The notes under the pieces were generated by a model. It was not told the origin of the DNA, searched no databases, and saw nothing but the letters and a program-made list of their open reading frames with translations. From Alphaproteobacteria bacterium bin52 (GTDB lineage Bacteria > Pseudomonadota > Alphaproteobacteria > Thalassobaculales > Thalassobaculaceae), in the NCBI GenBank assembly GCA_002238645.1, contig MPMT01000017.1, positions 1 to 64,000 on the forward strand: a DNA stretch of 64,000 nucleotides. The letters are read 5' to 3'. The translations under genes and the position numbers were made by a program. Of this stretch, positions 10,108 through 19,579 are shown piece by piece. Position 1 is the stretch's first letter. The number at the start of each line of letters is the position of its first letter.

Positions 10108-11418
10108 TTGATCAGCCAGGAACAGAACGACCTGATCACCCGGACCGGGCCGGGGCGACCCGCAGGCGAGGTCCTGCGCCGCTACTGGATGCCGGCCGCC
10201 CTGTCAGATGAACTCCACGGCGACCGCCCGGTGGTCCCGGTCACCCTGCTCGGCGAGCGGCTGGTGCTGTTCCGCGACGCCTCGGGCCAGCCGGGACTGA
10301 TTGCCCGGCACTGTCCGCACCGCGGCGCCGACCTTGCCTTTGGCCGCTGCGAGGACGGTGGACTGCGCTGTCCGTTCCACGGCTGGCTGCTTGATCGCAC
10401 CGGCCGCTGCCTGGAGCAGCCGGGGGAGCCCGCCGGGTCCGGACCGGCCAGGCAGATACGCACCACGTCGTACCCGGTCGTCGAGAAGAACGGCATCCTG
10501 TTTGCCTACCTCGGGCCCGGTGACCCGCCCGGGTTTCCCGCCCTTGACTGCTTCCGCGCTCCGGCGACCCATGTCTTCGCGTTCAAGGGCCTGTGGGAGT
10601 GCAACTGGCTGCAGGCACTCGAGGTCGGCATCGATCCGGCCCACGCCTCCTTCCTCCACCGTTTCCTGGTCGACGAGGACCCCGGGGACAGCTACGGCCG
10701 GCAGTTCCGCGACACCTCCGCGGGCAGTACCCTTCCCATGACCCGAGTGCTGCGCGAGTATCCGTGCCCGGAGATCAGGGTCGAGGAAACCGACTACGGC
10801 CTGCGGCTGACCACTCTCAGGCACATGGAGGACGGTCTGACCCATGTGCGGGTCACCAACCAGATCTTTCCGTGCGCGATCTGCATCCCGATGAGCCGGG
10901 AAATGACCATCACCCAGTGGCACGTGCCGGTCGATGACGAGACATGCTACTGGTATTCGCTGTTCACCAGTTTCGACAAGCCGGTCAACCGGGAACTGAT
11001 GCGCGAACAGCGGCTGAAGGAACACCGCCTTCCCGACTACGCGCCGGTCAGGAACCGGAGCAATGACTACGGGTTCGATCCGCACGAACAGGCGACGCTG
11101 ACCTGGACCGGGATGGGGCTCGACATCAATGTCCACGACCAGTGGGCCGTCGAGGGGATGGGTCCGATCCAGGACCGTACCCGAGAGCATCTCGGCCGCA
11201 CCGATGTCGGTATCATCCGATATCGCCGGTTGTTGCGCACGGCCATCCGTTTCCTCGCCGGCGAGAGCGACGCCAGCCTGCCGATGGTCGGCGGCCTTGA
11301 CGACATCGTCGGCCCCGCCTGCACCGACGTCATCGCCCCGACCGGGACCTGGCAGGATGCCGCGCTGACGGCTGACCGGGAACGGCGTGCGGGCTGTCCG
11401 TGGGACGCCCCGGTCTGA
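10108..11418 (+). CDS. Rieske non-heme iron oxygenase, alpha subunit (phthalate-type)
   Basis: A 436-residue oxygenase that would hydroxylate or O/N-demethylate a ring or amine substrate with electrons from a separate reductase. The Rieske [2Fe-2S] ligands are C69-P-H71 and C88-P-F-H91. The mononuclear iron site has D176-P-A-H179 and H184 (D-x2-H-x4-H). The length and single-subunit type resemble phthalate, vanillate or similar oxygenases; no small beta subunit or reductase is nearby. The TTG start at 10108 has GGGAG 7 bases upstream. A TATACC -10-like element lies at 10032-10037. The next gene begins only 6 bases after the stop, so the two are surely co-translated. Confidence 0.93.
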   Translation: MISQEQNDLITRTGPGRPAGEVLRRYWMPAALSDELHGDRPVVPVTLLGERLVLFRDASGQPGLIARHCPHRGADLAFGRCEDGGLRCPFHGWLLDRTGRCLEQPGEPAGSGPARQIRTTSYPVVEKNGILFAYLGPGDPPGFPALDCFRAPATHVFAFKGLWECNWLQALEVGIDPAHASFLHRFLVDEDPGDSYGRQFRDTSAGSTLPMTRVLREYPCPEIRVEETDYGLRLTTLRHMEDGLTHVRVTNQIFPCAICIPMSREMTITQWHVPVDDETCYWYSLFTSFDKPVNRELMREQRLKEHRLPDYAPVRNRSNDYGFDPHEQATLTWTGMGLDINVHDQWAVEGMGPIQDRTREHLGRTDVGIIRYRRLLRTAIRFLAGESDASLPMVGGLDDIVGPACTDVIAPTGTWQDAALTADRERRAGCPWDAPV

Positions 11419-11424
11419 CCCGGC

Positions 11425-12873
11425 ATGACTGGGACCGCGGAACGGATCACCGGTGGTTTCCTGGCGAGTTCCGGGCTGCTGTCGGACCAGGCGGCCAGAC
11501 AGGCGGTTGAACTGGTGGCGAAGGCCGAGGCCGAGAAGCTCGAGACCATTCGCGTGGTGTTCGCCGATCCGCACGGTGTGCTTCGCGGCAAGACCGTGAC
11601 CGTTTCGGCGCTTGCCGATGCCTTCGCCTCCGGAGTGCGCGTGCCGTCGACCCTTTTGCTCAAGGATCTCTCGCACCGCACGGTGTTTCCCGTCTGGTCC
11701 GCAGCAGGGGATGCGCCACTGCTCTGGGCCGGCGATGTCGTGCTGGTCCCGGTTCCCGCGAGCTTCCGGATTTTGGAATGGTCACCACATTCCGCGCTGC
11801 TTCACTGCGACGTGGCGACAACGCGCGGGGAGCCGGTCGCGCTTGCACCCAGGCAGGTACTGCGCGCCGCCTGCGAACAGCTTGACAGTCACGGTCTTCA
11901 CGCAGTCATGGGTCTCGAGGTCGAGTTCCAGGTCTTCGATGTCGTCGACCCGGCGCGTGAGCATGCCGACACCACGATGCCGGCCCGTCCTCCCCGGACC
12001 CGTGCCTACAACCAAGGCTACCGCTACCTGACGGAAACCCGGTACGACGAGGCCGAACCGCTGCTCGACCGGCTGCGTCGCGCGGCACTTGCCATGGGAA
12101 TGCCCGTGCGCAGCGTCGAGATCGAAATGGGCCCCGGACAGTTCGAATTCACCTTTGCCCCTGCAGATCCGATTTCCATCGCCGACATGGCGGTCACCTT
12201 TCGCACCCTGGTCCGCGAAGTCTGCCACCGTGAAGGGGTGCTGGCTTCGTTCATGGCCCGGCCGGGGCTGGCCAACGCCGCAGCCAACGGCTGGCACATC
12301 CACCAGTCGCTCACTGACGGCGAGGGCCGGAACCTGTTCATGCCGGGGCCCGAAGGCGGGCTGACCGAGTGCGCTGGCAACTGGGCCGCCGGCCTGCTGC
12401 GGCACGCAGCCGCATCGTGCATTGCCACCACGCCGACGGTCAACGGCTACAAGCGCTATACCCGCCACCAGCTGGCGCCGGATCGCATCGGCTGGGGCGA
12501 GGACAACCGGGGGGCAATGCTCCGGGCCCTTGTCCAGCCCGGTGACACCGCCAGCAGGATAGAAAACCGCGCGCCCGACAGCACTGCCAACCCCTACTTC
12601 GCGCTTGCCTTCCAGATCCAAGCCGGTCTCGACGGGCTGGTGCACGGGCTCGAACCGCCGCCGCCGCTCGCTAATCCCTATGACGATCGGGTCGAGCGGC
12701 TGCCCGCGAGCCTGATCGACGCCATTTCGCGGTTCGAGGCGTCGGTACTGTTCCGGTCAGCACTGGGCGAGAGTTTCGTTGCCTACCTCTCGCGCCTGAA
12801 GCGCGCCGAGTGGGACCTGTTCGCGGCCACGGTGACCGACTGGGAACACCGGGAGTACTTCACGGCGTTCTGA
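11425..12873 (+). CDS. Glutamine-synthetase-family gamma-glutamyl ligase
   Basis: A 482-residue GS-fold ATP-dependent ligase, probably joining glutamate to an amine other than ammonia. Visible motifs are the beta-grasp start (RVVFADPHGVLRGKTV, 43-58), metal-binding GLEVEF (163-168), EMGPGQFEFT (234-243), ANGWHIHQSL (287-296) with the catalytic histidine, the EDNRGAMLR loop (359-367) and SRIENRAPDSTANPYFALA (378-396). It lacks the adenylylation-site tyrosine region typical of housekeeping GlnA. Close neighbours in kind are PuuA, IpuC, GmaS and the aniline gamma-glutamylanilide synthetases. Pairing with a Rieske oxygenase favours an amine-activation role, though the substrate is unknown. Confidence 0.88.
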   Translation: MTGTAERITGGFLASSGLLSDQAARQAVELVAKAEAEKLETIRVVFADPHGVLRGKTVTVSALADAFASGVRVPSTLLLKDLSHRTVFPVWSAAGDAPLLWAGDVVLVPVPASFRILEWSPHSALLHCDVATTRGEPVALAPRQVLRAACEQLDSHGLHAVMGLEVEFQVFDVVDPAREHADTTMPARPPRTRAYNQGYRYLTETRYDEAEPLLDRLRRAALAMGMPVRSVEIEMGPGQFEFTFAPADPISIADMAVTFRTLVREVCHREGVLASFMARPGLANAAANGWHIHQSLTDGEGRNLFMPGPEGGLTECAGNWAAGLLRHAAASCIATTPTVNGYKRYTRHQLAPDRIGWGEDNRGAMLRALVQPGDTASRIENRAPDSTANPYFALAFQIQAGLDGLVHGLEPPPPLANPYDDRVERLPASLIDAISRFEASVLFRSALGESFVAYLSRLKRAEWDLFAATVTDWEHREYFTAF

Positions 12874-12942
12874 CGCCCCGGCAGGGTGTGGACGCCCGGC
12901 GGCGCAGCGAATAGTGTTCGGCACCAGCACGGGGAGGCATGC

Positions 12943-13641
12943 ATGAGCTACATCACCATCAGCGCCGCGGACAGGGGACAGTTCAACGCCTGGTACGCCG
13001 CGCCGGCAGGCAGCGGCGACAGGCCGGGCCTGGTGCTGATCCAGGAGATTTTCGGGGTCAACGCGGTCATGCGCGACCTCGCCGACGGGTTCGCGGCCCA
13101 AGGGTATCACGTGCTGTGCCCGGACATCTTCTGGCGCATCGAGCCCGGGGTCGACATCACTGACCAGAGCCAGGCCGAGTGGGACAAGGCGTTCGAGCTG
13201 TTCGGCAAGTTCGACACCGACCTCGGGGTGCGCGACCTCGATGCCACCCTGGCCGCGGTACGCGGACTCGAGGGCTGCACCGGCAAGGCCGGAACCGTCG
13301 GGTACTGCCTCGGTGGCAAGCTTGCCTACCTGATGGCGGCCCGCACCGACGTGGACTGCGCGGTCAGCTACTACGGCGTCGGCATCGAGGGCCTGCTTTC
13401 GGAAGCAGGCGAGACGCTCTCGCCGTGGCTGTCCCACATCGCATCGGGCGACAGCTTCGTGCCTCCAGAGGCGCAGCAGGCGGTCATTGCCGCACTTGGT
13501 GATGCGCCCGGGGTTTCGCTGCATGTCTACGATGGCCAGGAACACGCATTTGCCCGAGTTGGCGGCGCCCATTACGACGAGGCGTCCGCAACCCTGGCCA
13601 ATCGTCGCACGGACGAGTTTCTTTCCTCCACACTGCGCTGA
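12943..13641 (+). CDS. Dienelactone hydrolase family protein
   Basis: A 232-residue alpha/beta hydrolase of the dienelactone hydrolase class, which opens lactone intermediates in (halo)catechol breakdown, though many relatives have other esters as substrates. The triad is visible as C122 (GYCLGG), D170 (SGDSFV) and H201 (GQEHAFAR), plus E35 (QEIFG), which activates the cysteine in DLH. The ATG at 12943 has a strong GGGGAGG site; the longer frame starting at 12886 is not family-like. It lies 69 bases after the GS-like gene and 15 before the quinone oxidoreductase, on the same strand. Confidence 0.92.
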   Translation: MSYITISAADRGQFNAWYAAPAGSGDRPGLVLIQEIFGVNAVMRDLADGFAAQGYHVLCPDIFWRIEPGVDITDQSQAEWDKAFELFGKFDTDLGVRDLDATLAAVRGLEGCTGKAGTVGYCLGGKLAYLMAARTDVDCAVSYYGVGIEGLLSEAGETLSPWLSHIASGDSFVPPEAQQAVIAALGDAPGVSLHVYDGQEHAFARVGGAHYDEASATLANRRTDEFLSSTLR

Positions 13642-13656
13642 ACAGGAGCAGCATCC

Positions 13657-14631
13657 ATGGTCAAGGCCATTCGCTTTCACGAAACAGGGGGTCCGGAGGT
13701 TCTCCGGATGGACGAGGTCGGGCTCGCCTCACCAGGTCCGGGCGAGATCCGGGTCCGACATACCGCGATCGGGCTCAACTATATCGACACTTATCACCGC
13801 AGTGGCCTGTACCCGCTTCCACTGCCGTCCGGCATCGGCATGGAAGCCGCCGGCGTGGTCGAGGAGGCGGGCAGCGAAGTGTCCGGACTGGCTGTGGGTG
13901 ACAGGGTTGCCTACGCATCTCCGCCCCCAGGTTCCTACTCCGAGGCCCGGATGATTGCGGCCGCAAACGTAGTGCGCATCCCCGACGCCGTCTCCGATCG
14001 CGACGCGGCCGCGATGATGCTGAAAGGACTGACCACCCAGTACCTGATCCGGCAGATCTACCGGGTCGGTCCGGACGATGTCATCCTGGTCCACGCGGCA
14101 GCAGGTGGCGTCGGACTCATTCTCTGCCAGTGGGCGAGCAGCCTCGGCGCCACCGTCATCGGCACCGTCGGCAGTCCCGAAAAGGCGGAACTCGCGCGGG
14201 CCAATGGCTGTGACCATCCGATCCTTTACCGTGACCAGGACTTCGTTGCGCGGGTCAGGGAGATTACCGGTGGCGAAGGTCTGCCGGTTGTCTACGACTC
14301 GATCGGTCGCGATACCTTCCCGGCATCGCTGGACTGCCTGCGCCAGCGCGGCACCTTTGTCAGCTTCGGACAGGCTTCTGGGCCGATTCCGCCGGTGGAT
14401 CTTGGCATCTTTGCCCAGAAGGGCTCGCTGTTCTTCACCCGCCCGACACTGTTCAACTACGCGGGAACCCCGGAGTCGCTGCGGGCAATGTCGGAAGACC
14501 TGTTCGCCGCCGTCGCCTCCGGCGCAGTGAAGATCAGCATCGACCAGACCTTTCCGCTCGCAGATGCGCGTGCGGCGCACGAGGCGCTCGAAGGGCGCAG
14601 GACCACGGGGTCGACCGTTCTCCTGCCCTGA
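13657..14631 (+). CDS. Zeta-crystallin-like NADPH:quinone oxidoreductase
   Basis: A 324-residue medium-chain dehydrogenase/reductase without zinc ligands, of the QOR group that reduces quinones with one electron at a time using NADPH. The N-terminal GroES-like domain holds GLNYIDTYHRSGLYP; the Rossmann domain has VHAAAGGVGLILCQWA (about 149-164), and the motif YDSIGRDTFPASLDCLRQRG follows. It lies 15 bases behind the dienelactone hydrolase and may belong to the same operon. A role in handling quinoid products of the upstream oxygenase is an inference. It is convergent with murJ. Confidence 0.93.
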   Translation: MVKAIRFHETGGPEVLRMDEVGLASPGPGEIRVRHTAIGLNYIDTYHRSGLYPLPLPSGIGMEAAGVVEEAGSEVSGLAVGDRVAYASPPPGSYSEARMIAAANVVRIPDAVSDRDAAAMMLKGLTTQYLIRQIYRVGPDDVILVHAAAGGVGLILCQWASSLGATVIGTVGSPEKAELARANGCDHPILYRDQDFVARVREITGGEGLPVVYDSIGRDTFPASLDCLRQRGTFVSFGQASGPIPPVDLGIFAQKGSLFFTRPTLFNYAGTPESLRAMSEDLFAAVASGAVKISIDQTFPLADARAAHEALEGRRTTGSTVLLP

Positions 14632-14643
14632 CCGGGCTTTCGG

Positions 14644-16179
14644 TCAGCGGGCGAGGTAGCCACGCAGCTCGCCGAGACGGACACCTCCGAACAGCAGAAC
14701 GGCGGCGGCGTAGACAAGTGCGCCGCCGCCGATCAGCGCGGCAAGCTGTGCCGCCTCAAGCCACGGTCCCGGGCTGGGCGGCAGGGACCGATCGGCAAGG
14801 ACCAGGACGACCCCCATCACGAGGGTCGCGGCGAGAAGCCGCGCAATCCGGCCCCAGGTCCGCGGAGAAACCCCGTAAATTCCCTCACGCTGCAGCAGCC
14901 AGGTCAGAACCCCGGCGTTGAACCAGGCCGCAATGCTTGTCGCCATCGCGAGACCCACATGGGCGAAAAACTGCATGAGGATCAGGTTCAGCACCAGGTT
15001 GAGCCCGACCGCAATTGCGGCCACCGTCACCGGCGTGCGCGTGTCTTCGCGGGCAAAGAACACCGGCTGCAGGACCTTGACTGCCACGAAGGCCGGCAGC
15101 CCGACAGCATATGCAGCCATCGCAGCCGCTGTCTGCGCCGTCTCGGTGGCGGCGAAGGCGCCGCGCTCGAACAGGACACCGATGACAGGCGCGGCGAGAA
15201 TTGCGAGCCCGCCGGCCGCCGGCAGGGTCAGCAGCATTCCCAGCAACAGCAGGTCGTTGCGGGACCGGTTCGCCGCATCGACCTCGCCCTGGCGCATCTG
15301 TGCGCTCAGGGTCGGCAGCAGCACCGTGCCGATTGCCACCCCGACCACCCCGAGAGGCAGTTGTGTCACACGATCCGCGTAGTACAGGAACGAGATCGAA
15401 CCCTCCGCGAGCAGCGAGGCCAGGACCACGTCGATCACGAGATTGATCTGGATCACCGCTGCCCCGAGCATTGCCGGCACCATCAGCCTGAACAACCGCG
15501 CCAGGCCAGGGGTCCACGACGGGCGGCGCAGACGCGGGATCATGCCGTGGCGCCCCGCCGCAACCGCAACCCAGGTCAGCTGTGCCACGCCCGAGATCAT
15601 CACGGCCCAGGACAGCACGTGCGCCGGGGTTTCCAGCCGGTCGGCGAACAGCGCCATGGCCCCGATCAGGATCAGGTTGAGCAGGATCGGGGCGCACGCC
15701 ACGGCAGCGAACCGCTGCATGCCGTTCAGGGCTCCCGCCAGCAGCGCCATGGCCGAGATCAGCGGCAGGTAGACGAATGTGATCCGGCACAGCTCCACCG
15801 CAAGCTCGAAACGCGACGGAGTTGCGACAAACCCTGGGGCAAGTACGGTCAGCACCTGCGGCATGGCGATGATGGCTGCGGCCGAAGCTGCGATCAGGAC
15901 GGCGAGGACCACTGCTGTCACGTCCTCGAGGAACCGGCGTGCCGCCGCGGGGCCTTCGCCCGCAAGCAGGCCGGTAAAGACCGGAATGAAGGCGACCGAC
16001 AGCGATCCCTCAGCCGTGATGCGGCGGAAGAAGTTCGGTAGCTTGAAGGCAACGAAGAATGCGTCGGATACCGGCCCGGCACCGAGCACCGTCGCGATCA
16101 GCATGTCGCGGACAAACCCGGTCACCCGGCTGATCATGGTCAGGCCGCCGACCGTCGCCGTTGAACGCAGGAGGTGCAT
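14644..16179 (-). CDS. murJ: Lipid II flippase MurJ
   Basis: The product is an essential inner-membrane MOP-superfamily flippase that moves lipid II across the membrane for peptidoglycan synthesis. The 511-residue protein has about 14 hydrophobic segments and the MurJ N-terminus (TATVGGLTMISRVTGFVRD, with the conserved R-x-x-G-x-x-R-D). ALNGMQRFA and YADRVTQLPLGVVGVAIGTVLLP are further family signatures. It lies 44 bases downstream of glnD on the same strand. In most relatives trpS follows next; here an unrelated convergent gene does. Confidence 0.95.
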   Translation of the reverse strand: MHLLRSTATVGGLTMISRVTGFVRDMLIATVLGAGPVSDAFFVAFKLPNFFRRITAEGSLSVAFIPVFTGLLAGEGPAAARRFLEDVTAVVLAVLIAASAAAIIAMPQVLTVLAPGFVATPSRFELAVELCRITFVYLPLISAMALLAGALNGMQRFAAVACAPILLNLILIGAMALFADRLETPAHVLSWAVMISGVAQLTWVAVAAGRHGMIPRLRRPSWTPGLARLFRLMVPAMLGAAVIQINLVIDVVLASLLAEGSISFLYYADRVTQLPLGVVGVAIGTVLLPTLSAQMRQGEVDAANRSRNDLLLLGMLLTLPAAGGLAILAAPVIGVLFERGAFAATETAQTAAAMAAYAVGLPAFVAVKVLQPVFFAREDTRTPVTVAAIAVGLNLVLNLILMQFFAHVGLAMATSIAAWFNAGVLTWLLQREGIYGVSPRTWGRIARLLAATLVMGVVLVLADRSLPPSPGPWLEAAQLAALIGGGALVYAAAVLLFGGVRLGELRGYLAR

Positions 16180-16223
16180 CTCAGCCGCCTGGCCGGTGCC
16201 CGAAGGAGTGCCTTGCCGAGGAA

Positions 16224-19058
16224 TCAGCCCGTCCGGCGCGCATTGCCTCCCGGCTCCAGGGAATTGAGCTCGGCCTGGATGTTGCGCCGAATGGCCTCAA
16301 GCTGCCGGTCCGACTCGACCTTCAGGCCGAACAGGTCCTTTACGTAGAACACGTCAACGATGCTTATGCCGAAGGTCGAGATCTTGGCAGACGAGATCTG
16401 CAGGTTGAGCCGGGCGAGCGAACGGGTCAGCCGGTAGAGCAGGCCCGGACGGTCCGCGCCGTTGACCTCGATCACGGTGTGGGTATTGCTGGCCTTGTTG
16501 TCGATCAGCACCCGTTGCGCGACCGCCATGGTCCGTACCCGCCCGGGCAGCGACGCCCGGTGCCCGGCAAGCGCCTTGTCGATGTCGAGTTTGCCGCGCA
16601 CGGCATTGGAGACCGTGACCCTGAGGCGCCGCAGGCTGTCGGGATCGTCGAGGGCCTTGCCGCCGACGTCCTGGACCCAGAAACTGTCGAGAACGGTCCC
16701 GTCCCGCAGGGTGCTGATCCGCGCGTCGACGATGTTGGCACCGGCAGCCGCCAGGCCGCCGGTCAGGTGCGCGAACAGCCCTGGATGGTCGGCAGTCAGC
16801 ACCGTGACCTCGGTGACCTCGCGGAAACTGTCGACGCGGAACTCGATCGTCAGATCCCCTCCGTCCTTCTCCGCCGCATCAATCAGCCGGGCGTGGCGTT
16901 CCAGCGTGTCGACGTCGCGGCCGAGCCAGTACGAGGTGTTGGCGCGCTCCGCATGGGCGGCGAACGCGGCATCATCCCAGTCGGCAAGCCGGGCTCGAAG
17001 CTCGTCGTGCACCATGCGCACGCGCGCGTCGGGGCCAGCGACGCCGGCCTCTCCGGAGAGCATCTCCTCGGCGCGCCAGTACAGTTCGCGCAACAACGCC
17101 GCCTTCCAGCCGTTCCATACGTTCGGTCCCACCGCCCGGATGTCGGCGACCGTGAGCACCAGCAACAGGCGAAGCCGCTCCGGCGACTGAACGATATTGG
17201 CAAAGTCGGAGATGGTCTGCGGATCGTTGACATCGCGTTTGAAGGCGGCATGGCTCATCAGCAGGTGCCAGCGCACCAGCCACGCCACGGTTTCGGTCTC
17301 GTCCGGGCCGAGTCCGAAACGCGGACACAGACGCCGTGCCACCTTCTCGCCCAGGACGGAGTGGTCACCGTTGCGTCCCTTCGCGATGTCGTGCAGCAGG
17401 ACCGCCACATACAGTTCGCGACGCGAGATCACCTTGTGGATCACCTCGGTTGCGACCGGGGCAATCTCCGCCAGTTCTCCGCGTTCGATCCGGTGCAGGA
17501 TACCGAGCATGATGATGGTGTGCTCGTCGACCGTGTAGACATGGTACATGTCGTACTGCATCTGCGCGACGACCCGGCCGAAATCCGGAACGAAACGGCC
17601 GAACACCTGCGCCTCGTTCATGCGGCGCAGGGTTCGCTCCGGGTTGTTCCTGGAAGTCACGATCTCGAGAAACAGGCGGTTTGCCTCCGGATCGTCCCGC
17701 AGGGACCGGTCGATCAGCCGCAGGTGGGCGGTCGCGAGCCGCAGGCAGTGCGGGTGGAACTCGAGGTCGTTTTCCTGCGCGACGTGGAACATGCGGACCA
17801 GATTGACAGGATCGCGTGCGAGCGCGTCGTCGTCGACCACGTTCAGCCTGTCCCCGTCGAGCCGGAAGTCGCCCCAGCTGCGGCGGCGGTTCCACAGCCG
17901 GCGCAGTCTGAACCGCGGACGGCGCCGGTGCTCGGCCTCGACCGCGGCACAGAAAATCCGCGTAAGATCACCGACATCCTTCGCCGTGAGGTAGTAGTGT
18001 TTCATGAACCGTTCCACCGCTCGGGCGCCGCTCCTGTCGGTGTAGCCGAGCAGGTCGGCGATCTCGCGTTGCAGGTCGACGGTCAGCCGCTCCTCGGCCC
18101 GACCGGTCAGGTAGTGAAGGTGACAGCGGATGGTCCACAGCTGTTTTTGCGCCTTGGAAAACCGACGCGCCTCCGCATGCGAAAGCATGCCGGTCCCGAC
18201 CAGTGCACGCGGTTCGTCGACCTGGTAGACGTACTTGCCGATCCAGAACAGGGTGTGCAGGTCGCGAAGCCCGCCCTTGCCGTCCTTTACGTTGGGCTCG
18301 ATGACGTATCGTGAATCTCCGAGCCTCTGGTGCCTGCGATCGGATTCCTGCAGCTTGGCCTCGACGAACTCGACCGCGGAGCCCGAAACGACCTCGGCGT
18401 GGAATCGTCCCGACAGTGCTTCCATAAGCTCGCGTTCGCCGCACAGGTAGCGCGCTTCGAGCACGGAGGTCCGGATCGTCATGTCGGCACGGGCCTGACG
18501 CAGGCATTCCTCAATCGAGCGGGTCGCGTGACCGACCTTCAGGCGCAGGTCCCACAGCAGGTACAGGATCGCCTCGACGACCTGCTCGCTGTAGGGCGTT
18601 GCCTTGTAGGGCAACAGGAACAGCAGGTCGATGTCGGAGAACGGAGCGATCTCGCCGCGGCCGTATCCGCCGATCGCGATCACGCAGATCTGTTCGCCGC
18701 TGGTCGGGTTGGGGGCCCGGTACATCCGGGTGGTGATCGCCTCGTGCAGGGCCCGGATGATGGCGTCCATGAGAAAGGCGCCGGCGCGAACGGCATTGGC
18801 CCCGTTGTGATCCTGCATGAACCGCCCGCGGATCTCCGCCCGCCCGGCATCGAGAGTCTCGCGCAGTACCGGGAGCAGCCCGGCCCGGAACGCCGTCGGC
18901 TCGCCGGTTTCCGTCCACAGGGTATCAATGCGCTCCTCGAGCGCTTCGGGATCGATGATCTGGTGGCGATGGCGCAGCCTGCGGTCGCCGGGCGCAAGTC
19001 CGTCGAGCGCCAGCAGTTCGCCTGCCGCCGACCGGGCGGCAAGTGCCTCTTCAGGCAA
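16224..19058 (-). CDS. glnD: Bifunctional uridylyltransferase/uridylyl-removing enzyme GlnD
   Basis: The product is the glutamine sensor that uridylylates and deuridylylates PII proteins. About 944 residues long, it has a nucleotidyltransferase site GGYGRGE (about 130-136) with SDIDL (141-145), an HD hydrolase domain (LLHDIAKGRNGDHS, near residue 500-550) and two C-terminal ACT domains (starting TVLTADHPGLFAHLTGG and IEVNGADRPGLLYRL). The open frame runs further upstream, antisense-free but unlike GlnD. The likely start is the TTG at 19058, overlapping the glyoxalase stop by 8 bases. The start is the uncertain part; the identity is not. Confidence 0.94.
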   Translation of the reverse strand: MPEEALAARSAAGELLALDGLAPGDRRLRHRHQIIDPEALEERIDTLWTETGEPTAFRAGLLPVLRETLDAGRAEIRGRFMQDHNGANAVRAGAFLMDAIIRALHEAITTRMYRAPNPTSGEQICVIAIGGYGRGEIAPFSDIDLLFLLPYKATPYSEQVVEAILYLLWDLRLKVGHATRSIEECLRQARADMTIRTSVLEARYLCGERELMEALSGRFHAEVVSGSAVEFVEAKLQESDRRHQRLGDSRYVIEPNVKDGKGGLRDLHTLFWIGKYVYQVDEPRALVGTGMLSHAEARRFSKAQKQLWTIRCHLHYLTGRAEERLTVDLQREIADLLGYTDRSGARAVERFMKHYYLTAKDVGDLTRIFCAAVEAEHRRRPRFRLRRLWNRRRSWGDFRLDGDRLNVVDDDALARDPVNLVRMFHVAQENDLEFHPHCLRLATAHLRLIDRSLRDDPEANRLFLEIVTSRNNPERTLRRMNEAQVFGRFVPDFGRVVAQMQYDMYHVYTVDEHTIIMLGILHRIERGELAEIAPVATEVIHKVISRRELYVAVLLHDIAKGRNGDHSVLGEKVARRLCPRFGLGPDETETVAWLVRWHLLMSHAAFKRDVNDPQTISDFANIVQSPERLRLLLVLTVADIRAVGPNVWNGWKAALLRELYWRAEEMLSGEAGVAGPDARVRMVHDELRARLADWDDAAFAAHAERANTSYWLGRDVDTLERHARLIDAAEKDGGDLTIEFRVDSFREVTEVTVLTADHPGLFAHLTGGLAAAGANIVDARISTLRDGTVLDSFWVQDVGGKALDDPDSLRRLRVTVSNAVRGKLDIDKALAGHRASLPGRVRTMAVAQRVLIDNKASNTHTVIEVNGADRPGLLYRLTRSLARLNLQISSAKISTFGISIVDVFYVKDLFGLKVESDRQLEAIRRNIQAELNSLEPGGNARRTG

Positions 19059-19503
19059 GACCCTTGTCCTCCAGCTCCCGGCGTGCCGCCTCGGTCTTTT
19101 CCAGTTCCGCCAGTCCCATGCCGGCCAGGATCGGGCCGGTCTTGGAGAACTGGATGCCGGCATAGCCGACGATCTCGATACGATTGCCCCACGGGTCGCG
19201 AAAGTTGTTGCCGCGAGAACCGATGAGTTCGACGCCGAGCGCTCGGACCGCCGCCTTGGCTGCGTCGGGATCGTCGACGACAAAACCGAAATGCCTGGCG
19301 TCGTCCGCCGGCTGGATCCGCGGCGCCGACAGGTTGATGAACTGATCGCCCATGTCGATGAAGGCGTGCCGTTCCGACCGGCTGCGCAACGTGAATTCGA
19401 ACAGGGCGCCGTAGAACTTCAGGGCTTCGTCGATGTCCCCGACTTCCAGTCCGACATGGTTGATGCCCACGGCCCGCGCGCGCCTGGTGCTGGTTTCACT
19501 CAT
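19051..19503 (-). CDS. Glyoxalase/bleomycin-resistance (VOC) superfamily protein
   Basis: A 150-residue vicinal-oxygen-chelate protein with one repeat pair: INHVGLEVGDIDEALKFYGALFEF at the N-terminus and DARHFGFVVDDPDAAKAAV followed by FRDPWGNRIEIVGY. Likely metal ligands are H16 of the INHVGL motif, H71 (ARHFGF) and E110 (NRIEIV). Many family members are metal-dependent lyases or dioxygenases; the substrate is not predictable. It directly precedes and overlaps glnD, an unusual neighbour that may set GlnD translation by coupling. Confidence 0.87.
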   Translation of the reverse strand: MSETSTRRARAVGINHVGLEVGDIDEALKFYGALFEFTLRSRSERHAFIDMGDQFINLSAPRIQPADDARHFGFVVDDPDAAKAAVRALGVELIGSRGNNFRDPWGNRIEIVGYAGIQFSKTGPILAGMGLAELEKTEAARRELEDKGLA

Positions 19504-19579
19504 GCCCTGTCTCCGCTGCCTCCCGGAGCCCAGACTACCGTACGGGCGAGCCGGAAGCCATTGGCCGCAGGCTGCCCGG

